From CAMAPP01 sp046153685 (lineage in GTDB: Bacteria; Pseudomonadota; Alphaproteobacteria; CADEGL01): DNA of 30,492 nt. Below, in pieces: positions 1-7,864 of this stretch; position 1 is the first letter of the stretch, and every line of letters begins with the position of its first letter. Where the stretch lies: NCBI GenBank assembly GCA_046153685.1, contig JBJXGH010000098.1:1-30492 (forward strand), in the 5' to 3' direction. Under the pieces are notes generated by a model. It saw only the letters and a list, made by a program, of their open reading frames with translations. It was not told the DNA's origin and ran no database searches. Made by a program: the position numbers and the translations under genes.

Positions 1-1314
1 GGCTAGCTGTTCGCGCAGCAAGAGTCGGCTGATCTCGGCGAAGGCGCCGCGCAGATAGTCGAGTTCGTCGGCGTCGATCACACCCATTTCGCCCAGGCGC
101 GCAAGCCGGTCATGGGTCGAGACTTCCGCGATCCCGTGTTTGAGCGCGTAGAGCCGCACCGCCTCCACGAGCGGCAGCGTGCCACCCATCTTCAAATCCA
201 TGGCCTCGCGTCCGTCGGCATCCCGGCGCGACGCAGCCAGCCGGTTGAAGAGGCCCAGAGCCACGCCGTGCTCGGCCTCGATGCGGTACATCTGCTGGAG
301 GAACCCGGGGTGAGACGCGATCTCTTCCATGACCATCGCGCGGAGCGAGGACACCAGCTGCGCCTCGCCCGCCGCACCGCAAAAATCGAAAAAAATGTCC
401 GCCATGAGCGCCTGCCGATCGCGGCGATGGCGCACCCAGTCGCCGATCCACGCTCGCCAGTCCGAAAGACTCCGGCGCCAGATCGGATTGGTCGCCATCA
501 CCTGGCCCTTGCAAAAGGGGAACCCGGCCGCATCCAGAGCCGAGGTCATGCGCTCGGCTAGGGCGAGGAAATAGCCGTCGATGCGCGCCCGTTCGCTTTG
601 CTTGTGGTCGGCGATGACAAAGCCGTTATCCTGATCGGGATATAAAAAGCTTTCGCCCCGCCCTCCCGATCCCATGACGATGAGTGCAAAGGGCGCTGGC
701 GGCTCGCCCTGCCCGTTCTCGCGCATCTCGCGCATGGCGAGGGCGATGATGCGGCGATGGATATCGAGATTGACGTCGCTCAGCAGGGCCTGGATTTCCG
801 CCGCCGCCGCGCCCTCGGACATAAGCGACGATGCGACCTCGACCTGGGCGGCCTTGATCGCCTTCAGGCCTTCGAATGAGTGCTCGTGCGACAATCGCTC
901 GATAAGGGTCAGTGAGCGCGCCAAGCCGGCCGCGAGCGCACCGTGGAGTTCGAGCGTGCCGACGACCCGGCCTTGGCCATCGGCCACGGGCAGGTGCCGC
1001 AGGCCTCGGGCTCGCATGAAAGCGATGGCGCGATAAAGATATTCATCGTCGCGAATCGTCGCGACCGGAGCGCTCATGACCCGCTCGACAGGAGTATCGG
1101 CGTGGATCGAGAAGGCCATGCGCCGCACGACATCCTGCTCGGTCACGATTCCCGCCGCCCCGCCCTGCCCGTCGAGCACGATGGCGGCCGAGGCGCGCGC
1201 CGCGGAAAGCGCGCGGATGGCTGCGGCGCAGGATGTGCCAAGTTCGAGCGCAACCGGGGCCGCACTCATAACCTCGCGTACGGTGGCGCGGAATATGGCG
1301 ATGCGCGAATCCAT
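1..1314 (-). CDS. CBS-pair / DUF294 nucleotidyltransferase-like signalling protein (3' end outside window)
   Basis: Reading the minus strand from an ATG at 1314 gives 438 uninterrupted codons that run off the left edge. Residues about 12-130 form a tandem CBS pair. A linker follows, then the GlnD-like nucleotidyltransferase core with GSGGRGESFLYPDQDN at about 215-230. This is the canonical G-S-x-G-R-x-E-(x)n-DQDN signature of the DUF294 family, followed by its helical C-terminal part. Families of this build are thought to sense nucleotides through CBS domains and often sit beside solute transporters or exonucleases; any partner here would lie beyond the left edge. The spacing between a possible GGAAAG ribosome site and the ATG is very short, so the start is only probable. 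It is transcribed divergently from the Sel1-repeat gene. Confidence 0.85.
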   Translation of the reverse strand, partial: MDSRIAIFRATVREVMSAAPVALELGTSCAAAIRALSAARASAAIVLDGQGGAAGIVTEQDVVRRMAFSIHADTPVERVMSAPVATIRDDEYLYRAIAFMRARGLRHLPVADGQGRVVGTLELHGALAAGLARSLTLIERLSHEHSFEGLKAIKAAQVEVASSLMSEGAAAAEIQALLSDVNLDIHRRIIALAMREMRENGQGEPPAPFALIVMGSGGRGESFLYPDQDNGFVIADHKQSERARIDGYFLALAERMTSALDAAGFPFCKGQVMATNPIWRRSLSDWRAWIGDWVRHRRDRQALMADIFFDFCGAAGEAQLVSSLRAMVMEEIASHPGFLQQMYRIEAEHGVALGLFNRLAASRRDADGREAMDLKMGGTLPLVEAVRLYALKHGIAEVSTHDRLARLGEMGVIDADELDYLRGAFAEISRLLLREQLA

Positions 1315-1418
1315 GGCTTTCCAATCGTATATGGCAAATCAGGCCGCCGCGCACCTGGCCGGGTCACGCCCGAAGTTGCGGATTGTTGTGGGTGGGCGAG
1401 CCGTGATACGGAATAGCC

Positions 1419-2189
1419 ATGGGATTTATTCGCCTAAAAATTCTTTTGCGAGCCGGTGCGATTTTGGCGATCGCGGCATGGGCCGTCGCGCCGGCGCGGG
1501 CGGAAACCGAATATGACCGGGCCCTGGCGGCGTATGACAATGGGCACTACGCTGAAGCCCTTGCAGGTTTTAACGAATTGGCCAAATCGGGGCACGCAGC
1601 CGCACAATTTCAACTGGCCCTCATGCATCATCAAGGCGATGGCGTGCCGGCGGATATACGCGAGGGGTTGAAGTGGTATCGCCGGGCCGCCGATCAGGGT
1701 TTTGCGCCGGCCATTTACTCCTTGGGTCTGCTCTTCGACCAGGGCTTCGGGGTTAAGGTCAATCCGATCGAGGCCGTGAAATATTTCAAGCGCTCAGCCG
1801 AACTCGATCATCCGCAGGCGCAGTTTACCTACGCATACATGCTTCAGATCGGACGGGGGACACCCAAGGACGGCCCCGCCGCGTTGCGCTGGTTCACGCG
1901 CGCGGCCGAGCAAGGTCACGGCATGGCGTTATTCGGCGTCGGGCTATGCAATCGCCAATGCCCCGGCGTAACTCCGAACAAGGTGAACACCCATGCCTTC
2001 CTCGGTCTGGCGATTCCCAAATTGCAAGAAGGGGTGATGAAGAATTCAGCGACCAAGATGCGCGAGAAAACGGCGTCCACTATGACGCCGGGCGAGCTGC
2101 GCGAGTCCGAGCGCGTGGCCGCGAATTGGCAGGCGCGGCACGGCACCACCGCCCAGGCTGCCAAGGGCGAGCAAACGCAGGTCGAATAG
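1419..2189 (+). CDS. Secreted Sel1-repeat (TPR-like) protein
   Basis: The 256-residue product starts with a typical signal peptide: basic residues, a hydrophobic stretch, then A-R-A at 26-28 as a likely signal peptidase I site. It is therefore probably periplasmic. Residues about 59-200 hold three to four Sel1-like repeats of roughly 36 residues, recognisable by the A-x-x-x-L-G-x-x-x-x-x-G pattern and the W/Y-F/Y-x-x-A-A-x-x-G/D-H helix pairs (for example WYRRAADQG, WFTRAAEQGH). Sel1 proteins usually act as protein-protein adaptors, in envelope stress or polysaccharide pathways among others; no specific partner can be read here. The last repeat carries two cysteines (GLCNRQCPG) that could form a disulfide. 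The C-terminal 55 residues are polar and charged. The gene diverges from the DUF294 gene across about 100 bp. Confidence 0.85.
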   Translation: MGFIRLKILLRAGAILAIAAWAVAPARAETEYDRALAAYDNGHYAEALAGFNELAKSGHAAAQFQLALMHHQGDGVPADIREGLKWYRRAADQGFAPAIYSLGLLFDQGFGVKVNPIEAVKYFKRSAELDHPQAQFTYAYMLQIGRGTPKDGPAALRWFTRAAEQGHGMALFGVGLCNRQCPGVTPNKVNTHAFLGLAIPKLQEGVMKNSATKMREKTASTMTPGELRESERVAANWQARHGTTAQAAKGEQTQVE

Positions 2190-2192
2190 GGT

Positions 2193-2975
2193 TCAGATGG
2201 AGCGGTTCAAGCCGCCATCGACCAGGATTTGCTGCCCGGTGATATAGCCCGCGTCCTCCGACAACAAGAACGCGACCGTCTTGGCCATTTCGGCCAGCGT
2301 GCCACGCCTTGGAATTGGAATGGCCTTGCGAATTTCCTCAGCGTCCATGTCGGCGTTCTCGACGATGCCCGGCAGCACATTATTCATGCGGATGCCGTGT
2401 TTGCCGTAGCGGTCGGAATAGATCTTGGTGATGCCGTGCAGCGCGAGGCGCACTGGCCCCGTGGTGTAGAGCACGCGCGGTTGAGACGCCTCCATGCCTG
2501 AGATGTTGACGATGGCGCCGCTGCCCTGCTTGATCATGTGGGGCGTCACGTGCCGGCACATGCGCACGACATTGAGCACGATGAGGTCGAGCACGCCGTG
2601 CCAGACGGCGTCGGGAATCTCGAGCATATTGGATTCGAAATCGGGATCGTAGTTGAGGCGCGCCGCCGTCAGGGCAGAGCGGCCCTCGAAGCCGTGTTTT
2701 TTGAACACGCTGGCGTGGCGACCCGAATTGTTGACGACCGCGTCGATGCGTCCCCACTTGTCGAGCGTCGCATCGACCAGGCGTTTGATGTCCGCCTCCT
2801 CGGTTACGGAGCCAGCGAAACCAATGCCGCCCAACGCTTTAGCAAGCTTTTCGCACGCACCCGAGGGCGAGATGAGGGCGAGTTTGTAGCCGCGCTCGGC
2901 GAGTTCGCGGGCGCAGGCCTCGCCGATGCCCTTGCTGGCGGCAGTGACGATGGCGACGCGCTGTGCAGCCGGCAT
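2193..2975 (-). CDS. SDR-family oxidoreductase with a non-canonical active site
   Basis: The ATG at 2975 is preceded by GGGAGGAA at good spacing, so a longer upstream reading is not used. The 260-residue product has the short-chain dehydrogenase Rossmann fold: TAASKGIG near the N-terminus (TGxxxGIG type), VVNNSG (NNAG type), VNIS, the IRMNNVLPG segment, and YITGQQILVDGG near the C-terminus. In the catalytic region, aligning on the conserved serine of NIS and on the downstream ITK helix puts T-G-P-V-R where YxxxK should be. Tyr becomes Thr and Lys becomes Arg, and a tyrosine lies two residues earlier. I recall a divergent SDR group with a similar loss, but the substrate is unknown. It converges with the Sel1 gene, leaving a 3-bp gap. 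Confidence 0.88.
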   Translation of the reverse strand: MPAAQRVAIVTAASKGIGEACARELAERGYKLALISPSGACEKLAKALGGIGFAGSVTEEADIKRLVDATLDKWGRIDAVVNNSGRHASVFKKHGFEGRSALTAARLNYDPDFESNMLEIPDAVWHGVLDLIVLNVVRMCRHVTPHMIKQGSGAIVNISGMEASQPRVLYTTGPVRLALHGITKIYSDRYGKHGIRMNNVLPGIVENADMDAEEIRKAIPIPRRGTLAEMAKTVAFLLSEDAGYITGQQILVDGGLNRSI

Positions 2976-2995
2976 GGGTTCCTCCCGATGGTTTA

Positions 2996-3024
2996 GCCAA
3001 CAGGCCAACAGGCCAACAGGCCAA
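2996..3024. repeat. 8-bp direct tandem repeat (GCCAACAG, about 3.6 copies)
   Basis: GCCAACAG occurs at 2996-3003, 3004-3011 and 3012-3019, followed by a partial GCCAA at 3020-3024. It lies just upstream of the SDR start (minus strand) in the divergent intergenic region. It could be a slippage-prone tract that changes spacing in the SDR leader or promoter, or it may be neutral. Confidence 0.9.
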
Positions 3025-3176
3025 GACGGTTGTGCACGATTGCAGCGCCTTGGGCAACGGGCAGGGTCGCCGAGGGTCCCTCGCCGACCTTCTCATTGGG
3101 AGGGACTTGCGCGGCGATTGAAATGACATCCAAGCTTGGCGCGGCTTATCGCTCGGTTACGAACAGGGAGATTTAT

Positions 3177-3971
3177 ATGGTGATCAAGGTATGCTTGGCG
3201 GGCGCGACCGGCGGTGTTGGCCGTTGTCTTGCGCGGGCGATACTGGCCTCGAAGGACTTCACCCTCGACAGTGCCGTTGCGCGCCGTGCCGCGGGACAAG
3301 ACGCCGGCACGGCTGCCGGTGCTGCTGCCGTCGGCATCAAGATCGAGGCGGATATCGTGGCCGCGCTCTCTCGGGGCCCGGATGTCCTTATCGACTACAC
3401 GCACCCCACCGCCATCAAGCGCCATGTCATGCTGGCGCTTGAACGGCGCATCCCGGTCGTCATCGGCACGTCGGGCCTATCGGGGGGCGACCGAGACGAA
3501 ATCGACGCCATGGCGAAGGCCCAGGGCGTGGGCGTGGCCACGGGCAACTTCGCGATTACGGCCGCGCTCATGCAGCACTTCGCCCGTCTCGCCGCGCAGT
3601 ACGTGCCCCATTGGGAGGTGCTTGAATATTGCAAGGCCGAGAAACCCGACGCGCCGAGCGGGACAGCCACGGAATTGGCCGAACATCTCTCCGAAGTGCG
3701 CCGCCCGTCCTACGTCCACGACCCCGAAGCCATGATCGGCCCCAAGGGCGCGCGCGGCGCGGACATTCACGGCACGCGTGTCCATGCCGTGCGCCTGCCC
3801 GGCCACTCGGCTTCGTGCGAGGTCATCTTCGGACTGCCCGGCGAGCGCCTTGTTATCCGCCACGACATGCAGACCTCCGACGAGATCTTCGTGGGTGGAA
3901 CCCTGCTCGCCGCGCGCAAGGTGCGCGAGCTTCGCGGTCTGGCACGCGGACTCGACAAGTTGATGTTCTAG
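3177..3971 (+). CDS. DapB-like (dihydrodipicolinate reductase family) NAD(P)H reductase paralogue
   Basis: The ATG at 3177 has AGGGAG six bases upstream, giving 264 residues, about the usual DapB length. The N-terminal Rossmann domain carries GATGGVGR. IDYTHPTA matches the D-[FY]-T-x-P motif, followed by VVIGTSGLS, and KPDAPSGTA is the substrate-binding K-x-DAPSGTA loop. In typical DapB the residues before that lysine contain an E-x-HH pair whose first histidine is the catalytic acid. Here the segment reads LEYCKAEKPDAPSG, so both histidines are absent. The fold and cofactor binding look intact, but lysine-pathway activity is doubtful; this is probably a paralogue acting on another substrate. 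It sits alone on the plus strand between two SDR genes, which hints at a catabolic role, though that is an inference. Confidence 0.85.
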   Translation: MVIKVCLAGATGGVGRCLARAILASKDFTLDSAVARRAAGQDAGTAAGAAAVGIKIEADIVAALSRGPDVLIDYTHPTAIKRHVMLALERRIPVVIGTSGLSGGDRDEIDAMAKAQGVGVATGNFAITAALMQHFARLAAQYVPHWEVLEYCKAEKPDAPSGTATELAEHLSEVRRPSYVHDPEAMIGPKGARGADIHGTRVHAVRLPGHSASCEVIFGLPGERLVIRHDMQTSDEIFVGGTLLAARKVRELRGLARGLDKLMF

Positions 3972-3993
3972 AAAAGCGGGCCTCGCCGCGCGG

Positions 3994-4794
3994 TCAGGAG
4001 AACTTTGCGGTAACTCCGCCATCGACCACGAGCTCGACTCCGGTCACGTACTTGGCGTCATCCGAGGCAAGGAAAAGCGCCGCGTGCGCGGTGTCCCAGG
4101 CATCGCCCATCCGGCCCATGGGTACTTGCTCCGCGCGAATCGCCTTCATGCGCGCGATGTCGCCCGCGCCATAGGCTCCAGCGAGGCCGGCTGTCACCAT
4201 CGGCGTGTCCAACAGCCCGGGCAGCACGCAATTTGCGCGCACGCCTCGCCGGGCATATTCCATGGCGATGGAACGCGTGAACGGGAGAACCGCACCCTTG
4301 GACGTATTGTAGGTGACATAGGCGATGCCCGTGTCCCGGATGCCCGCAATGGAGGCGATGTTGACGATGGCGCCAGCACCCTGGCGCTCCATCACCGGCA
4401 ATACCGCCTTGCACGTCAGGAACATGGACTTCAAATTGACCGCCATGACGCGGTCCCATTCCGCTTCGTCCACCGCGGCGACGCCGCCGAGGCTGACGAT
4501 CCCGACATTGTTGACCAGCACGTCGATCCGCCCGTAAGTCTCGCAACAATGCGCGACCATCGCCGCCGCGTCATCCGCGCGCGAGACATCCGCGCGCGCG
4601 ACCGCGCATGTCCCGCCCTCGCCCGCGATGATGGCGCGCGTATCGGCGGCGGCCGCTTCGTTCAGATCCGCAACCAGAAGCCGCGCGCCCTCGCGCGCGA
4701 ACAAGACGGCGATGGCCTTGCCATTGCCCCAACCCGGCCCGATCGCGCCCGCACCCGTGACGATCGCCACCTTGCCTTCGAGACGGCCGGTCAC
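3994..4794 (-). CDS. SDR-family dehydrogenase, canonical active site
   Basis: The start is a GTG at 4794 whose GTGA overlaps the stop codon of the upstream acyl-CoA synthetase by 4 bp, indicating translational coupling; a longer upstream reading is an artefact. The 266-residue protein begins with VAIVTGAGAIGPGWGNGKA, a dinucleotide-binding loop a few residues longer than the usual TGxxxGIG. It then has NNVG, NIAS and the intact YNTSK catalytic motif, followed by RANCVLPG and a YVTGVELVVDGG C-terminal segment. It is therefore likely an active NAD(P)-dependent alcohol or hydroxyacyl dehydrogenase. Coupling to an acyl-CoA ligase suggests oxidation of a hydroxyl on a CoA-activated or related acid. 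The substrate cannot be read from the sequence. Confidence 0.9.
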   Translation of the reverse strand: MTGRLEGKVAIVTGAGAIGPGWGNGKAIAVLFAREGARLLVADLNEAAAADTRAIIAGEGGTCAVARADVSRADDAAAMVAHCCETYGRIDVLVNNVGIVSLGGVAAVDEAEWDRVMAVNLKSMFLTCKAVLPVMERQGAGAIVNIASIAGIRDTGIAYVTYNTSKGAVLPFTRSIAMEYARRGVRANCVLPGLLDTPMVTAGLAGAYGAGDIARMKAIRAEQVPMGRMGDAWDTAHAALFLASDDAKYVTGVELVVDGGVTAKFS

Positions 4795-6359
4795 GCGCTC
4801 TCCTTGCCGCCCAAATACCGGCGCAATTCGGTCTTGAGAACTTTGCCAGTGTTGTTTTTCGGCAAGGACTCGACGGCGATATAAGCGCGCGGGCGCTTGA
4901 ATCGCGCGATGCTGTCGCGGCACAGTTCGTCCAATCCATCCACGGCGAGCGACTTTCCGGAGCGCAGCACCACCACCGCGACGACCTCCTCGCCCCATTC
5001 GGGATGGGGTCGGCCGATTACGGATACTTCGGCCACGTCCGGGTGGCGCAGCAGAATCTCCTCGATTTCGCGCGGATAGATATTGCTCCCGCCGCTGATA
5101 ATGAGGTCCTTCGAGCGGTCCTTTAGGGTGAGGAAGCCATCGGCGTCGAATGCGCCCACATCGCCCGTGTGCAACCAACCGCCCCGCAGAGCAGATGCGG
5201 TCGCGGCCGCGTCGCGCCAATAGCCCTGCATCACCGCTTCGCCGCGCACGACAACCTCGCCCACCTGCTCCGGCGGCAGCACGCGATCCGCTTCATCCGC
5301 CACCTGGACCTCAACCGCGCCATGGGCGATGCCCACGGAGGCCAATCGTTCGAGGTATCGTGGATGGCCCGTGTCGGAATGATGACGCCGGCCAAGCGCG
5401 GTGATGGTCATGGGGCTCTCGCCCTGGCCGTAAATCTGCACGAAGCGATCGCCCATGACGGCGAGAGCATGGCGAATATCGGCAAGATACATGGGTCCGC
5501 CGCCATAGATGATGGTCTTGAGCCGCGCGAGATCGGCGCGCGCAACGCCAGGATTCTCGATCAGGCGCTTCACCATGGTGGGAGCTGCGAACATCGTCAC
5601 GCCACTGTGCGCGCCCAGGAGTTCGAAAATGGCGCCGGGGTCGAATTTATCCCCGCGCAGCACGATTTGCGCCGCTCCGGCTGCGACGTGAGGCAGGATA
5701 TACATGCCCGAGCCGTGCGACATGGGGGCTGCATGCATGATGGCGTCACCCGGCGCGATGCCATCGACATCGGCAAAATAACACAGGGTCATCGCCAACA
5801 GATTGCGCTGGCTGAGCATGGCGCCCTTGGGCCGCCCGGTCGTGCCGCTGGTATAGAACAGCCAAGCGAGATCATCGGGCGCGGCTTCGGCCGGCGGTCC
5901 GGCAAGGCCGCGCGCGGCTAGGCGGTCATATTCGGCGCTATCGACCGAAATCACCCGCGCCCGCGCACTCGGCCGTCCCGGTTCGGCCATGGGCTCGGCT
6001 TCGCGCGCGGCTTGATCTGCGATGCCGGCTAGATCATCGGTCGCATAGCACAGCCGCGCCCCACAATGGCCGAGAATGAAGGCGAGTTCTTTGGGATGGA
6101 GCTTGGCGTTCACGGGCACGGCCACGTATCCCCCCCACCAGCAGGCAAACATGAGTTCGACCACGGCGGGGTGGTTGTGCATGAACAAGGCGATCCGGTC
6201 ACCTGGTCGCAGGTGATGATCGGCGCTAAACGCCTGGGCCAAGGCGCTCGTCCGTGCCATCAGCGCGCCGTAGCCGTGCACAGGCCGGTCATCGAGGAAC
6301 ACGGCCGTTCGCGCGCCATCGAAACGCGCCGCGCGAACCAGAAGCTGGGCCAGATTCAT
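4791..6359 (-). CDS. Class I acyl-CoA synthetase / AMP-dependent acid-CoA ligase
   Basis: Translation from the ATG at 6359 gives 522 residues, the normal length for the ANL adenylating superfamily; the upstream in-frame extension lacks family features. The AMP/phosphate-binding loop YTSGTTGRPKG lies at 169-179. IYGQGE replaces the usual YGxTE, GWLHTGDVG marks the adenylate-binding Asp, and LKDRSKDLIISGGSNIYP is the hinge region. PKNNTGKVLK near 500-509 contains the catalytic C-terminal lysine (about 506). It should activate a carboxylic acid with ATP and load CoA in the cytoplasm. The gene is coupled by a 4-bp overlap to the SDR downstream and follows the MFS transporter by 61 bp, suggesting an uptake-activation-oxidation unit. 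Chain length or aromatic specificity is not evident. Confidence 0.92.
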   Translation of the reverse strand: MNLAQLLVRAARFDGARTAVFLDDRPVHGYGALMARTSALAQAFSADHHLRPGDRIALFMHNHPAVVELMFACWWGGYVAVPVNAKLHPKELAFILGHCGARLCYATDDLAGIADQAAREAEPMAEPGRPSARARVISVDSAEYDRLAARGLAGPPAEAAPDDLAWLFYTSGTTGRPKGAMLSQRNLLAMTLCYFADVDGIAPGDAIMHAAPMSHGSGMYILPHVAAGAAQIVLRGDKFDPGAIFELLGAHSGVTMFAAPTMVKRLIENPGVARADLARLKTIIYGGGPMYLADIRHALAVMGDRFVQIYGQGESPMTITALGRRHHSDTGHPRYLERLASVGIAHGAVEVQVADEADRVLPPEQVGEVVVRGEAVMQGYWRDAAATASALRGGWLHTGDVGAFDADGFLTLKDRSKDLIISGGSNIYPREIEEILLRHPDVAEVSVIGRPHPEWGEEVVAVVVLRSGKSLAVDGLDELCRDSIARFKRPRAYIAVESLPKNNTGKVLKTELRRYLGGKESA

Positions 6360-6420
6360 GACCCGATTATCGGCGAAAGGCGTGTGTTCGGGAAATCGGC
6401 GATTCTGCCGCCCAAAACCC

Positions 6421-7632
6421 CTAGCCCGAGCGCGAAGGGCGCGACAACAGGATGACCGCAGCGGCGCCAATCAGGCAGACAATTGCGGTCGAGGCGAAGC
6501 TGATCATCCAAGCCCCCGAATTGAACGCGCCACCGCCGAAATCAAGAGCGTAGCCAAACACCAAGGGCCCGAGAAACCCTCCGAGAAATCCGAGACAGGA
6601 ATGTAGCGCCATGGTTGCGCCCCGCCGCGCGGGCTCGGCGACCGTCACCGTGCCGCCGGTAATCGAGCTGCCATTGGCGTTGAGCATCAGCACCATGAGC
6701 CCCGCCAATGCTACGAGCGCGGCATAGGGCCAATGCAGGCTAACGCCGAAAATCACGGTGACAATCGCCGCAAGGGCGAAGAACCCGACGACCGCGCGCA
6801 CATAGCCGAAGCGAATTGCGAGCTCGTTGCCGCCCAATGATGCCGGAAGACCGAGGATGTTGAGCAGGGCCGCGACCAGGGTGGCGCTCCACACCCACGC
6901 CCCTGGCTCCTGCACGGAGATACTGTAAACGAACAAGGCTACGAACCAGGCGCGATTGGCCGAAATACCCCACACCACCGCAAGATAGGCAATCATGAAG
7001 CCCATCGCCGCGCGGTTGCGGACAACGGGGCGAAAATCGACCGCCGCCCGAACCTCGCGCCAGGACGGCGCGGTCTTGGGCGGTTCCGCCGGCAAAACTG
7101 CGGCGATCAGCGCATAGGCGGCCAGCGCCATCAGGCCCGACAAACCGAACGCCCAGCGCCAACCCCAGATTTCGTCGAACACGCCGATGAAGACGAAGGA
7201 CATGCTGGCGGCGGCCGAATAGGCGGCGGTGTAGAATCCCGTAACGCGCGCCCTCTGGCGCTCGTCCGTCCGGTCGGTCAGCGCCTTGAGGCCGGGCATG
7301 TAGGTTCCGGCAAGGCCAATGCCCGCGATGGCGCGCAAGACCATGGCGCTCCAAAATCCATCCGCGAATATCGCATAGCCGAGCGTCGAGACCGCTGTGA
7401 TCGCGGTCGAGGCGAGATAGATGCGGCGGGGGTCGAGGCGGTCAGTGAGCGCGACGAGAAACGGCACGACAAGAGTATAGCCGGCGAAATAGATCCCGCT
7501 GATCCAGCCGGCTTGGGCGTTCGAGAGCGACCACAGCTCGACGAACCGCGGCAGCAATGCCGCGAACCCCGCATAGTTCGCCATGCCGAGTATTTCGGCG
7601 GCGCAGAAGGACAGAATCAGTCGACGATTCAT
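6421..7632 (-). CDS. Major facilitator superfamily (MFS) transporter
   Basis: The 403-residue protein is made almost entirely of hydrophobic segments consistent with 12 transmembrane helices. It has an MFS-like loop between helices 2 and 3 (ALTDRLDPRRIYL, a variant of motif A with D-R-x-x-P/R-R) and a long cytoplasmic loop near the middle (PAEPPKTAPSWREVRAAVD) separating the two six-helix halves. It is an inner-membrane secondary carrier. Its position upstream of the acyl-CoA synthetase and SDR on the same strand suggests it imports the acid they use, or exports a product; this is inferred from position only. The ATG at 7632 has only a weak GGGCC ribosome site. Confidence 0.88.
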   Translation of the reverse strand: MNRRLILSFCAAEILGMANYAGFAALLPRFVELWSLSNAQAGWISGIYFAGYTLVVPFLVALTDRLDPRRIYLASTAITAVSTLGYAIFADGFWSAMVLRAIAGIGLAGTYMPGLKALTDRTDERQRARVTGFYTAAYSAAASMSFVFIGVFDEIWGWRWAFGLSGLMALAAYALIAAVLPAEPPKTAPSWREVRAAVDFRPVVRNRAAMGFMIAYLAVVWGISANRAWFVALFVYSISVQEPGAWVWSATLVAALLNILGLPASLGGNELAIRFGYVRAVVGFFALAAIVTVIFGVSLHWPYAALVALAGLMVLMLNANGSSITGGTVTVAEPARRGATMALHSCLGFLGGFLGPLVFGYALDFGGGAFNSGAWMISFASTAIVCLIGAAAVILLSRPSRSG

Positions 7633-7864
7633 TTTGGCCCGATGCGGGTCGCGGGGCGGCGAGCAGGATTGGAGCGGTCGAGTTCGAGACGCGGCCGGTC
7701 TCCACCGAGCGGTCCGGTTGCGATGTTATTTTAGAGACGGCGTTTGTGCCACCGGCATAACGAAGCCGCTTACTGATTTCACCTCGGCGGCAATGCAGAA
7801 CTAAGCGGCCTTATCTTGTCATCGACCGCTTGGTGCCGGAGTTTCCGGGCCGCCTAGCCCGTTC
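7633..7864. other. Intergenic gap with an 8-bp inverted repeat
   Basis: This 232-bp stretch lies upstream of the MFS gene and downstream of the amidase gene, both on the minus strand. GCCGCTTA at 7765-7772 and TAAGCGGC at 7802-7809 form a perfect 8-bp inverted repeat with a 29-bp spacer. It could be an operator for the MFS-ligase-SDR unit or part of the end of the amidase transcript. I see no coding sequence and no convincing T-tract terminator. Confidence 0.4.

Noticed and set aside
4084..4884. 266-codon plus-strand frame opposite the SDR
   Set aside because: The minus-strand SDR has YNTSK and a coupled start; the opposite product is Arg/His-rich shadow sequence.
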